Shown here one piece after another: positions 1-6,496 of a stretch of DNA of 7,354 bases. A program made the position numbers and the translations under genes. Source of the stretch: Chloroflexia bacterium. GTDB lineage: Bacteria > Chloroflexota > Chloroflexia > Thermomicrobiales > UBA6265. Position 1 is the stretch's first letter. Every line of letters begins with the position of its first letter. The DNA lies in assembly GCA_013696265.1 (NCBI GenBank), contig JACCYX010000545.1:1-7354 (forward strand), written 5' to 3'. The notes under the pieces were generated by a model, which had not been told where the DNA came from, did not search any database, and saw only the letters and a program-made list of their open reading frames with translations.

Positions 1-1031
1 TCGCCCCTGGGCGGAACGACGGCCCGCAGCACCTTGACCTTCTCGTCGCGAAGGGCGTTGCCGTTGAAGAGGGCCGGCGGCTCCATCGCGATCACGGCCA
101 GGAGCTGGAGGATGTGGCTCTGCATCATGTCCCGCAGGGCGCCCGAGTCCTCGTAGTAGGCGCCGCGGCCCTCGACCCCGAGCGATTCGGCCACGGTGAT
201 CTGGACGTGGTCGACGTACTGGCGATTCCAGACCGGCTCGAAGAGCGCGTTCGCGAACCGGAAGGCGAGCACGTTCTGGACAGTCTCCTTGCCCAGGTAG
301 TGATCGATCCGGTAGATCTGGCGCTCGGAGAAGACGGAGCCGATTTGGGCGTTGAGTGCCCGCGCGCTGACGACATCGCGGCCGAACGGCTTCTCGACCA
401 CGATCCGGCTCCAGCTATCGGGCCGGTTGTAGTAGATGTCCTGGCGTTTGCCCAGACCCGAGGTGCCAAGGTGCTTGATGATCGGGCCGTAGAACGTCGG
501 CGACGTGGCGAGGTAGAAGAGCCGGTTGCCTTGGGCGCGCCGCTCCTCGTCGATCGCGTCCAGGCGCCGCGACAGATTGTTGTAGACCGTTTCGTTGTCG
601 AAGTCGCCGCGCACGTAGTAGAGACCCTGGGCGAAGAGGTTCCACGAATCGTCGGTCACGGGCGCGCGGGCGCCCTTCTCGACCGCGTCGCGCATCTCGG
701 AGCGGAACATCTCGTCGTCCCAGTCGCGGTGCGAGACGCCAACGATCGAGAACCCTTCGGGGAGCGGGTGGCCGACCGCCAGGTCGTAGAGAGCCGGCAT
801 CAGCTTGCGGGCGGTGAGGTCGCCGGTGACTCCGAAGATGACCATCACGCAGGGGGCGGGGATACGTTCCAGACGTAGCCCGGCCCGGAGCGGGTTCGTG
901 TTCTGCTGGGTGGTGCGGTCGGTCAGGTCGAACTGGTGGCCCACATGGTCCACATCCGAAAACGCCGTCTGACCGTCGGTGGCAAAATCGTAGGTCAGGG
1001 CATCGCCGGTGACCGGATCGGAATCTGGCAT
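1..1031 (-). CDS. zwf: Glucose-6-phosphate 1-dehydrogenase, N-terminal 343 residues (partial, runs off left edge)
   Basis: Cytosolic enzyme that oxidises glucose-6-phosphate to 6-phosphogluconolactone with NADP, the entry step of the oxidative pentose phosphate pathway. The reading frame is open to base 1, so the C-terminal third is missing (family members are usually near 500 residues). Visible from the start chosen here: the dinucleotide-binding motif GVTGDLTARKL (about residues 67-77), EKPFGRD (213-219), the substrate signature RIDHYLGKE (241-249), and the segment ending MMQSH, whose His306 aligns with the catalytic base of human G6PD (His263). The start at 1031 is chosen because GAGG lies 6 nt upstream. 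Further in-frame ATGs exist at 1043, 1055 and 1097, with a stop just beyond. Even the shortest ATG start leaves about 65 residues before the Rossmann motif, longer than usual, so a GTG start further in is possible. It is the last visible gene of the tkt-tal-gnd-zwf cluster, separated from gnd by a repeat-bearing gap. Function is secure; the exact start is not. Confidence 0.96.
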   Translation of the reverse strand, partial: MPDSDPVTGDALTYDFATDGQTAFSDVDHVGHQFDLTDRTTQQNTNPLRAGLRLERIPAPCVMVIFGVTGDLTARKLMPALYDLAVGHPLPEGFSIVGVSHRDWDDEMFRSEMRDAVEKGARAPVTDDSWNLFAQGLYYVRGDFDNETVYNNLSRRLDAIDEERRAQGNRLFYLATSPTFYGPIIKHLGTSGLGKRQDIYYNRPDSWSRIVVEKPFGRDVVSARALNAQIGSVFSERQIYRIDHYLGKETVQNVLAFRFANALFEPVWNRQYVDHVQITVAESLGVEGRGAYYEDSGALRDMMQSHILQLLAVIAMEPPALFNGNALRDEKVKVLRAVVPPRG

Positions 1032-1037
1032 GGATCG

Positions 1038-1041
1038 CCTC
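1038..1041 (-). promoter_or_regulatory. Candidate ribosome binding site of zwf
   Basis: On the minus strand GAGG is followed by 6 nt and then ATG at 1031. The alternative in-frame ATG codons upstream lack a comparable site; the one at 1097 has only GGAAG directly against the start codon, inside a hairpin. This decides the start used for zwf. It is a short match, so support is moderate. Confidence 0.5.
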
Positions 1042-1098
1042 ATGGTGGCAGGCATGTGTGCGGAAATATCCTGTGTCGTGGATTCAAGGACAGGCATC

Positions 1099-1124
1099 TT
1101 CCGGGCCTGGTGTCCGGCCCGGAA
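1099..1124 (-). promoter_or_regulatory. Perfect 9-bp hairpin in the zwf leader
   Basis: TTCCGGGCC (1099-1107) and GGCCCGGAA (1116-1124) are exact reverse complements around an 8-nt loop (1108-1115). In the minus-strand transcript the hairpin ends one base before the upstream in-frame ATG at 1097, and its 3' arm contains the only purine-rich stretch that could serve that ATG as a ribosome site. No run of U follows, so it is not a standard intrinsic terminator. It could mask initiation at 1097, stabilise the 5' end of the zwf mRNA, or be a protein-binding palindrome. The structure is seen directly; the role is inference. Confidence 0.5.
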
Positions 1125-1176
1125 CGTCAAGCGCTAACTGTACAGCCCACCCGGCGCTTTTGTCCGATGGCCGGAT

Positions 1177-1197
1177 GGGTGGGTGGGGCGAGGCGGG
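1177..1197 (+). other. G-quadruplex motif upstream of zwf
   Basis: Four G-tracts (1177-1179, 1181-1183, 1185-1188, 1195-1197) are separated by loops of 1, 1 and 6 nt, fitting the usual G3+N1-7 pattern. The G-rich strand is the plus strand, which is the template for the minus-strand genes, so any folded structure would lie in the path of RNA polymerase heading for zwf. In GC-rich DNA such motifs can arise by chance. Only the pattern is seen; formation and effect are unknown. Confidence 0.45.
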
Positions 1198-1233
1198 ATT
1201 CGATCGCCGGCGGACCAGGCGTCCCTCGCCTCT

Positions 1234-1310
1234 CGTAGGGGCGATCCTCCGTGATCGCCCGAAACCACGGGGTTGCGTAACTCGGGTCAACACGGAGGTT
1301 GACCCCTACG
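1234..1310. repeat. 77-bp twin-hairpin palindromic repeat (REP/BIME-like) between gnd and zwf
   Basis: Two 29-bp halves (1234-1262 and 1282-1310) form an inverted repeat with termini CGTAGGGG and CCCCTACG. Each half is itself a hairpin with a perfect 8-bp stem and a 6-nt loop: GGGCGATC/GATCGCCC (1239-1246 with 1253-1260) and GGGTCAAC/GTTGACCC (1284-1291 with 1298-1305). The loops are CTCCGT and its reverse complement. The halves match at 23 of 29 positions, and all six differences lie in the stems as compensated pairs. The centre (1263-1274) holds a further small AACC/GGTT hairpin. Paired hairpins in opposite orientation, extragenic and between co-oriented genes, are the hallmark of REP/BIME elements. 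From memory, GTAGGGGCGA-type palindromes are scattered through several GC-rich genomes, but copy number cannot be judged here. It may act in transcript termination or mRNA stability between gnd and zwf. Confidence 0.8.
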
Positions 1311-1369
1311 TCCGGCCCAAAGGTTGTCGTTCGTTCCGCAGCCGTACAAGCACCGATGCCTGTATCGGA

Positions 1370-2821
1370 TCAGCTCGTTTCGACTTCCATCCACTCGGTG
1401 TGGAACGTGCCTTCCTTGTCGCGGCGCTGGTAGGTGTGGGCGCCAAAGTAGTCGCGCAGGCCCTGGATCAGGTCGGCCGGCAGCACCGCCGAGCGGTAGG
1501 CGTCGACGTAATTGAGGGCGGCGCTCAGGGCCGGCGTCGGAATCCCGAAATCGAGCGCGGTGTGGATCGCCGTCCGGACGTGCGACATCGACGCGTTGAT
1601 TTCGCCCGTGAAGAATGGGTCGAACATCAGGTTGGCGAGGTCCGGATCGTTCGTGTAGGCATCCATGATCGGCGCCAGCAGCCGGGCGCGGATGATGCAG
1701 CCGGCGGTCCAGATCCGGGCGATTTCGGCGAAGTTGAGGTTCCATTCGTACGTGTCGGAGGCAACCTTGAGCAGCGCCATGCCCTGCGCGTACGACGAAA
1801 TCTTGGAGAAGTAGAGGGCGTCTTCGAGGGCGTCGATCGTCGCCTCGCGGTCAGGGACTTGCGGAAGCTTGATTCCATCGGAGCCGGGACCAGTGAGAAT
1901 CGTGCTGGCGTACTCGCGTTGCGGTTTGAACGACGAGATCGCGCGGGAAATGACGGCCGCGTCGATGACTGGAATCGGCGTGCCCAACTCGTACGAGTTG
2001 ATGCTCGTCCAGCGGCCCGTGCCTTTTTGCTCGGCCTTGTCGAGAATCACGTCGACCAGCGGCTTGCCGGTGTCGGGATCGATGTGCTTCGCGACCGTCG
2101 CGCTGATCTCGATCAGGAACGACTCGAGTTTGCCGGTGTTCCACCGCTCGAAGACGTCGCCGATCGCCGGCATCGTCATCCCCAGCGCGCGGCGCATGAT
2201 GTGGGAGACCTCGGCGATGAGTTGCATATCGCCGTACTCGATGCCGTTGTGGATCATTTTGACATAATGTCCGGCGCCGCCGGGTCCAATGTGGGTGACG
2301 CAGGGGCCGTACTCCGACTTGGCGGCGATCGCTTCGAGGATCGGGCGCAGCGCCTCGTACGCCTCGGCCGGACCGCCCGGCATCATCGAGGGCCCCCAGA
2401 GCGCCCCTTCTTCTCCGCCGGATACGCCCATGCCGACGAACTGGAAACCCCGGTCGGCGACTTCAGTGGAACGGCGCTCGGTGTCGACGAAGAGCGAGTT
2501 GCCGCCGTCGATCAGGATGTCGCCCTCTTCCAGATGGGGAGCCAGTTCCTCGATCACGGCGTCGACCGGGGCGCCGGCCTTGACCATCAGGAGAATCCGT
2601 CGCGGCCGCTCCAGCGAGGCGGCGAACTCCTCGAGCGAGAACGTGCCCTGCACGTCCTTGCCCTTGCCGCGGGTGGCGAGGAATTCCTCGGTGCGCGCGG
2701 CGGTCCGGTTGTAGACGGCGGGCGCGAAGCCGTTGCGCTCGATGTTGAGCGCCAGGTTCTCGCCCATCACCGCCAGTCCCACCACGCCGACGTGACGCTT
2801 GCCGTGTCCTGGATCAGCCAT
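1370..2821 (-). CDS. gnd: 6-phosphogluconate dehydrogenase, decarboxylating
   Basis: Cytosolic homodimeric-family enzyme converting 6-phosphogluconate and NADP to ribulose-5-phosphate, CO2 and NADPH, the second oxidative step of the pentose phosphate pathway. At 483 residues it is the normal full length for the long (non-archaeal) class. The Rossmann motif GLAVMGENLALNI is at 15-27, and YNRT (37-40) carries the Asn-Arg-Thr that normally reads the NADP 2'-phosphate. IDGGNS is at 104-109, and the substrate loop SGGEEGA at 134-140. The catalytic Lys188 and Glu195 lie in KMIHNGIEYGDMQ, QKGTGRWT is at 265-272, and the C-terminal FGAHTYQRRDKEGTFH segment (459-474) reaches into the partner subunit's active site. 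The ATG at 2821 has GGAG 9 nt upstream. It follows tal across a 214-nt gap filled mostly by an inverted-repeat element, so it may have its own expression signals; an AT-richer patch lies around 2835-2860, but no clear promoter pair can be named. All key residues are present. Confidence 0.98.
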   Translation of the reverse strand: MADPGHGKRHVGVVGLAVMGENLALNIERNGFAPAVYNRTAARTEEFLATRGKGKDVQGTFSLEEFAASLERPRRILLMVKAGAPVDAVIEELAPHLEEGDILIDGGNSLFVDTERRSTEVADRGFQFVGMGVSGGEEGALWGPSMMPGGPAEAYEALRPILEAIAAKSEYGPCVTHIGPGGAGHYVKMIHNGIEYGDMQLIAEVSHIMRRALGMTMPAIGDVFERWNTGKLESFLIEISATVAKHIDPDTGKPLVDVILDKAEQKGTGRWTSINSYELGTPIPVIDAAVISRAISSFKPQREYASTILTGPGSDGIKLPQVPDREATIDALEDALYFSKISSYAQGMALLKVASDTYEWNLNFAEIARIWTAGCIIRARLLAPIMDAYTNDPDLANLMFDPFFTGEINASMSHVRTAIHTALDFGIPTPALSAALNYVDAYRSAVLPADLIQGLRDYFGAHTYQRRDKEGTFHTEWMEVETS

Positions 2822-2888
2822 CCCGATGTACTCCGCTCTCTTTATTCTCTACAAAGACGAATTGACCGATCCATGCCACTCACCAGAT

Positions 2889-3020
2889 CGTCATTCCGAG
2901 CTTGCGAGGCAGCGCAGCGGCCGAAGGCCGACGTGTCTTGGGCGGCACGGTGCGTCGGCTGCGCCGTCGAGCGCTTCGCGCAGCGATACCGCTGCGCTGC
3001 CTCGCAAGCTCGGAATGACG
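2889..3020. repeat. 132-bp element with perfect 32-bp inverted terminal repeats (MITE- or REP-like)
   Basis: Bases 2889-2920 and 2989-3020 are identical over 32 bp in inverted orientation, each beginning CGTCATTCCGAGCTTGCGAG read inward. The 68-bp interior is not symmetric but holds smaller hairpins: GGCC-GAA-GGCC (2919-2929), CCGACG/CGTCGG (2928-2933 with 2953-2958) and GCGC-TTC-GCGC (2971-2981). It ends 15 nt from the tal stop and 67 nt before the gnd start, filling the gap. No open frame of note lies within it, so it would be non-autonomous. No convincing target-site duplication is visible at either edge. Perfect arms around a diverged centre suggest recent arrival or constraint on pairing. 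From memory, TCATTCCGAGC-type sequences recur between genes in many GC-rich bacterial assemblies, which favours a dispersed repeat family; this needs a genome-wide search. No T-run follows in the transcript, so it is not a classical terminator. Confidence 0.8.
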
Positions 3021-3035
3021 GTTGGGGGACGGGGC

Positions 3036-4157
3036 CTACCGGTCGCCCGCGACCTGCGCCAGTTCTGACCGCTTGGCCTCGACCCCGGCCAGGAGATCGT
3101 CGTACGACGCCATAAACGAGTCGAACCCGTCGTTCTCCAGCTTGGTCGTGATCTCGTCAAGCGAGACGGCCACGGCGTCCAGCTCATCGGCCACCTTGAG
3201 GGCGCCGGCGTAGTCGGCATCGACCGTACGCGCGACCGTGCCGTGATCCAGGAATGCCTCGATCGTGGGCACCGGCATCGTGTTCACGGTGTCGGGTCCG
3301 ATCAGCGTTTCCACGTAGAGCACATCGCTGTAGTCGGGGTTCTTGGTGCCCGTGCTCGCCCACAACGGGCGCTGCACCTTCGCCCCGGCGGCGGCCAGCT
3401 TGCGGAAGGCGTCATGGCTGAAGAGCGATTCGAACCGTTCGTAGGCGAGTTGGGCGTTGGCGACGGCAACCTTGCCCTTGAGCGCCTTCGCCGCGTCGGT
3501 TCCGACCGCGTCCAGCAGCTTGTCGGCGGCGGTATCGACCCGGCTGACGAAGAAGGAGGCGACGGAGGCGATCCGGTCCACCGGCAAGCCGGCGTCGGCG
3601 CGCCGCTGGAGAGCGGAGATGTAGGCGGTCACCACCCGCTCGTAGTTGGCGAGCGAGAAGAGCAGCGTCACGTTGATGTTCAGGCCCTCGAAGAGCAGTT
3701 CCTCGATCGCCGGCGCACCCTCGTCCGTGCCGGGCACCTTGACCATCAGGTTGGGACGATCGACCGCCTTCCAGAGCACGCGTGCATTGGCCATTGTGCC
3801 TTCGGTATCGCGGGCGAGGTTGGGCAGCACTTCGAGCGAGACGAACCCATCCTCGCCGCTCGATGCGTCGTAGATCGGGCGGAAGAGGTCGCAGGCAAAC
3901 TGGATGTCCTTAACCGCCAAAGTTTGGAAAATGTCCTCGATCGGCAGGTTCTGGCCGAGCAGGTGAGTGATGTCCTCGTCGTAAGCGTGGCCGCTGGCGA
4001 TCGCCTTCTGGAAGATGGTCGGGTTCGAGGTCACGCCCCGAATCCCGAGGTCAATCCGCTCCTGGAGCAGGCCGGAGGTCAGCATGTCACGGCTGATGTC
4101 GTCCTGCCAGACGCTCTGTCCTTGCTGGTGCAGTTGCCTGATGGTGTTGGTACTCAT
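3036..4157 (-). CDS. tal: Transaldolase
   Basis: Cytosolic enzyme moving a dihydroxyacetone unit from sedoheptulose-7-phosphate to glyceraldehyde-3-phosphate, giving erythrose-4-phosphate and fructose-6-phosphate. At 373 residues it matches the longer actinobacterial/cyanobacterial-type Tal rather than the ~320-residue TalB or ~220-residue MipB/TalC types. Motifs: WQDDISRDML (17-26) with an active-site Asp, GVTSNPTIF (41-49), VSLEV (106-110), and the Schiff-base lysine Lys140 in NLMVKVPGT (136-144). NVTLLFS is at 162-168 and LWASTGTKNP at 265-274. The frame stays open upstream to 4532, but that part overlaps tkt out of frame and is not protein-like. The ATG at 4157 is preceded by AGAAGGA and opens the recognisable N-terminus. 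It lies 44 nt after the tkt stop, as is common for tkt-tal pairs, which implies co-transcription and a joint role in the non-oxidative branch. No residue appears to be missing. Confidence 0.97.
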   Translation of the reverse strand: MSTNTIRQLHQQGQSVWQDDISRDMLTSGLLQERIDLGIRGVTSNPTIFQKAIASGHAYDEDITHLLGQNLPIEDIFQTLAVKDIQFACDLFRPIYDASSGEDGFVSLEVLPNLARDTEGTMANARVLWKAVDRPNLMVKVPGTDEGAPAIEELLFEGLNINVTLLFSLANYERVVTAYISALQRRADAGLPVDRIASVASFFVSRVDTAADKLLDAVGTDAAKALKGKVAVANAQLAYERFESLFSHDAFRKLAAAGAKVQRPLWASTGTKNPDYSDVLYVETLIGPDTVNTMPVPTIEAFLDHGTVARTVDADYAGALKVADELDAVAVSLDEITTKLENDGFDSFMASYDDLLAGVEAKRSELAQVAGDR

Positions 4158-4165
4158 GCGTGTTG

Positions 4166-4172
4166 TCCTTCT
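4166..4172 (-). promoter_or_regulatory. Ribosome binding site of tal
   Basis: AGAAGGA on the minus strand lies 8 nt before the ATG at 4157. It fixes the tal start inside a much longer open frame that would otherwise extend into tkt. Confidence 0.7.
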
Positions 4173-4201
4173 GTTCGTCCGTCGCAAACGGCGGTTCCGG
4201 G

Positions 4202-6340
4202 TCAGGAATGACCTTCGTTGGGTCCAGGCTGCGTGCCCGCCGCCTCCTGGCTCTGAAGGTATTCGGCGTCGAGTTCGTCGGCCTCGCCGTGGCGGCCAAG
4301 CAGGCGCAGGGCCGCGGCGGCGACGTGCTCCTTCGTCATCCCGAAGTGCTTGAGGACTTCCTTGCCGGGTCCTGACGCGCCGTAGGTGTCGATCCCGACG
4401 CTGACGCCGTTCGAGCCGGTGTAACGGGACCAGCCGAGCGTCGAGCCCGCTTCGATCGAAACCCGCGGCGTACCGTCTGGCCCGAGGACCGCGGCTTTCC
4501 AGTCGTTGCCCTGGTCCTCGAAGAGTTCCCAACTCGGGATCGAGACGACCCGGGCGGAAATGCCGGTCTCCTTGAGCTGTCCCTGGGCCATCGTCGCGAG
4601 TTCGACTTCGGATCCGCTCGCCATCAGCACCACATCGGGATCGCCGTCACCGGAGAGGATGTAGCCGCCCTTCGACACGTCGCCGTTCGTGCCGCTCCGG
4701 TCGAGGATCGCGAGATCCTGGCGGCTGAGGATCAGCGCCACCGGCCACTTGTGCGTGATCGCGATCTTCCAGGCTTCCGCCGTCTCGTTGGCGTCGGCCG
4801 GGCGCAGCACGAGCAGTTCCGGGATCAGGCGCAGCGACATGACGTGCTCGACCGGCTCGTGAGTTGGGCCATCCTCACCGACCGCCACGCTGTCGTGGGT
4901 GAAGACGAAGATCGAATGGAGGTTGGTCAACGCCGCCAGGCGAATGGCGGGGCGCATGTAATCCGAAAAGACGAGGAACGTCGAGCCGAAGGGCACGATC
5001 CCGCCGTGGGCGGCGAGGCCGTTGACGATGCTGCCCATGGCATGTTCGCGAATGCCGAAGTGGAGGTTCCGGCCCTGGTAGTTCCACTCTCCGCCGGAGA
5101 GCCCCTGCTCACCCTCCGCGAGGGTGGAAGGGTTGCCGAAGTCGCCGCCTCCCTTGAGCACGGTGTTGGTCGAGGGGTTGAGGTCCGCCGAGCCGCCGAT
5201 GAAGGTCGGCAGGTTCTTGTAGAAGGCGTTCATCACCTCGCCGGACGCCTTGCGGGTCGCGACCGGCTTGTCGCCCGCCTTCCAGGTCGGGATATCGCTG
5301 TCCCAGCCGTCGGCCAGTTCACCCGCCAGCGCCGCTTCGAACTCGGCGGCTTCGGCCGGGTAGGCGGCCTTGTAGGCATCGAACCGGACTCGCCACTGCG
5401 CCTCGTGCTCGGCGCCACGATCGAGCGCCTCGCGGAAGTGGCTGGCGGCCTCGTCCGGCACGAAGAAGGCGGGCTCGACCGGCACGCCCAGGTACTCCTT
5501 GGTCGCTTTCACTTCGTCGGGTCCGAGCGGCGAGCCATGCACGCCGAAGGTGCCGGCCTTGTTCGGCGAACCGTAGCCGATCGTCGTCCGGGCCACGATC
5601 AGGGTCGGGCGCGCGGTTTCCGCCTTCGCTTCGTCCAGCGCCTGGCGCACCTCGGCGGTGTCCATCCCGTCGATCGAGACCACGTGCCAGCCAAGGGCTT
5701 CGAACCGGGCCGGCACGTCTTCGCGGAACGAGACATTGGCCGAGGCGGCGAGGGTGATGTGGTTCTGGTCGTAGAGGTAGATCAGTTTGCCAAGCTTGAG
5801 GTTGGCGGCGATCGTGGCGGCCTCGAAGGCCACACCTTCCATCACGTCGCCGTCGGAGACGATCCCGTAGGTGTGGTGATCGACGATCTCGTGATCGGCC
5901 CGATTGAATTTTGCGGCGAGGAATTGCTCGGCGATCGCGAACCCGACCCCGTTGGCGAAACCCTGGCCCAGCGGCCCGGTGGTTAGTTCGACGCCGGGGG
6001 TGTGACCGCGCTCCGGGTGGCCGGGAGTCTTCGAGCCGAGTTGCCGGAAGTTCCTGAGATCTTCCACTGAGAGGTCATACCCGGTCAGGTGCAGCAGCGA
6101 ATAGAGCAGCGCCGAACCGTGCCCGGCGGAGAGGACGAAGCGGTCGCGGTCCGGCCATTGTGGGTCGCGGGGGTTGTGCTTGAGAAACTCCTGCCAGAGC
6201 ACGTAGGCCATCGGCGCCGCGCCCATCGGCAATCCGGGATGACCCGAGTTCGCCGCCTGGACGGCGTCGATCGAAAGCGTGCGAATGGCGTTGATGGCCT
6301 GGGTCTGGAGCGCGGTTTCCTGGTCGGTGGCTTGGGCCAC
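4202..6340 (-). CDS. tkt: Transketolase (thiamine-diphosphate dependent)
   Basis: Cytosolic enzyme transferring two-carbon ketol units between xylulose-5-phosphate and ribose-5-phosphate or erythrose-4-phosphate, linking the pentose phosphate pathway to glycolysis. The product is 712 residues, slightly longer than the usual 660-700. Domains in order: N-terminal PP domain with GHPG (33-36), GHGS (73-76), TPGHPE (105-110), and the ThDP/Mg site with Asp163 in SDGD and Asn193/Ile195 in YDQNHIT; then HGSPLG (268-273). The Pyr domain has SADLNPSTNT (384-393), catalytic Glu432 in GIREHAMG, and THDSVAVGEDGPTHEPVE (481-498); a C-terminal domain follows with GSEVELA. The last 25 or so residues form an acidic, probably disordered tail. 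The start is GTG at 6340 with a consensus AGGAGG 6 nt upstream. It is the first enzyme gene of the cluster and has a 156-nt leader after the upstream membrane-protein gene. DXS is excluded by the transketolase-specific TPGHPE and DLNPSTNT segments. Confidence 0.98.
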   Translation of the reverse strand: MAQATDQETALQTQAINAIRTLSIDAVQAANSGHPGLPMGAAPMAYVLWQEFLKHNPRDPQWPDRDRFVLSAGHGSALLYSLLHLTGYDLSVEDLRNFRQLGSKTPGHPERGHTPGVELTTGPLGQGFANGVGFAIAEQFLAAKFNRADHEIVDHHTYGIVSDGDVMEGVAFEAATIAANLKLGKLIYLYDQNHITLAASANVSFREDVPARFEALGWHVVSIDGMDTAEVRQALDEAKAETARPTLIVARTTIGYGSPNKAGTFGVHGSPLGPDEVKATKEYLGVPVEPAFFVPDEAASHFREALDRGAEHEAQWRVRFDAYKAAYPAEAAEFEAALAGELADGWDSDIPTWKAGDKPVATRKASGEVMNAFYKNLPTFIGGSADLNPSTNTVLKGGGDFGNPSTLAEGEQGLSGGEWNYQGRNLHFGIREHAMGSIVNGLAAHGGIVPFGSTFLVFSDYMRPAIRLAALTNLHSIFVFTHDSVAVGEDGPTHEPVEHVMSLRLIPELLVLRPADANETAEAWKIAITHKWPVALILSRQDLAILDRSGTNGDVSKGGYILSGDGDPDVVLMASGSEVELATMAQGQLKETGISARVVSIPSWELFEDQGNDWKAAVLGPDGTPRVSIEAGSTLGWSRYTGSNGVSVGIDTYGASGPGKEVLKHFGMTKEHVAAAALRLLGRHGEADELDAEYLQSQEAAGTQPGPNEGHS

Positions 6341-6346
6341 GTAATT

Positions 6347-6352
6347 CCTCCT
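6347..6352 (-). promoter_or_regulatory. Consensus Shine-Dalgarno of tkt, supporting a GTG start
   Basis: AGGAGG on the minus strand is separated by 6 nt from GTG at 6340. It is the strongest ribosome site in the window and decides in favour of the GTG codon over any internal ATG. It suggests high translation of transketolase. Confidence 0.8.
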
Positions 6353-6467
6353 ACATAGTTGGGTGCTTGACGGCTACGGATAGCGCCCGGTCGAACCTGC
6401 TTTTGAGCAATTGAAACGCGAAGGCACGCGGTCGCCCTCGTTTCGATGGAACGAAGACGCCGTTTCC

Positions 6468-6496
6468 CTTTATCCTAGTATCCCACGTCGTTTCAA
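6468..6496 (-). promoter_or_regulatory. Candidate sigma70-type promoter of the tkt-tal operon
   Basis: On the minus strand TTGAAA (6491-6496) and ATAAAG (6468-6473) are 17 nt apart. The -35-like box begins directly after the stop codon of the upstream membrane-protein gene and lies in the most AT-rich part of the gap. The -35 fits TTGACA at 5 of 6 positions; the -10 match is weak. A start near 6460 would give a leader of about 120 nt with an imperfect GAAACG/CGTTTC hairpin (6413-6444). Position is favourable, sequence support is modest. Confidence 0.35.

Larger units (their letters stand above)
1032..1369. other. Gap between gnd and zwf: zwf leader with several structured motifs, no gene
   Basis: About 338 nt without a convincing gene. 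Going from gnd toward zwf it contains the twin-hairpin repeat (1234-1310), a G-quadruplex motif on the plus strand (1177-1197), the 8-bp palindrome CTGTACAG (1138-1145), and the 9-bp hairpin (1099-1124). A weak sigma70-like pair on the minus strand, CGGACA (1160-1165) and TACAGT (1137-1142 region) about 18 nt apart, could be a zwf promoter but matches consensus poorly. The small open frames across this gap have no ribosome site and no recognisable protein content. A separate zwf promoter here is plausible given the gap length, but is not shown. Confidence 0.5.

Noticed and set aside
114..878. 254-codon plus-strand open frame at the left end
   Set aside because: It is the complement of the zwf coding sequence, which has all family motifs on the minus strand.
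2889..3035. Long stem after tal as a Rho-independent terminator
   Set aside because: The loop is 68 nt and no T-run follows the stem on the minus strand, so it does not fit the intrinsic terminator pattern.
1058..3115. 685-codon open frame on the plus strand
   Set aside because: It runs antisense through gnd and across two non-coding gaps and repeats. Its composition (Arg, Asp, Val, Gly-rich) is typical of a GC-rich shadow frame and no motif is recognisable.
3243..4211. 322-codon plus-strand open frame opposite tal
   Set aside because: Antisense to transaldolase with no protein-like features or ribosome site.
4158..4532. N-terminal extension of the tal frame by 125 codons
   Set aside because: It overlaps the 3' end of tkt in another frame, is Arg-rich and not protein-like, and the ATG at 4157 has a good ribosome site and begins the conserved protein.
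4751..5986. 411-codon plus-strand open frame
   Set aside because: It lies wholly antisense to tkt, whose protein is unmistakable; the translated composition is that of a shadow frame.
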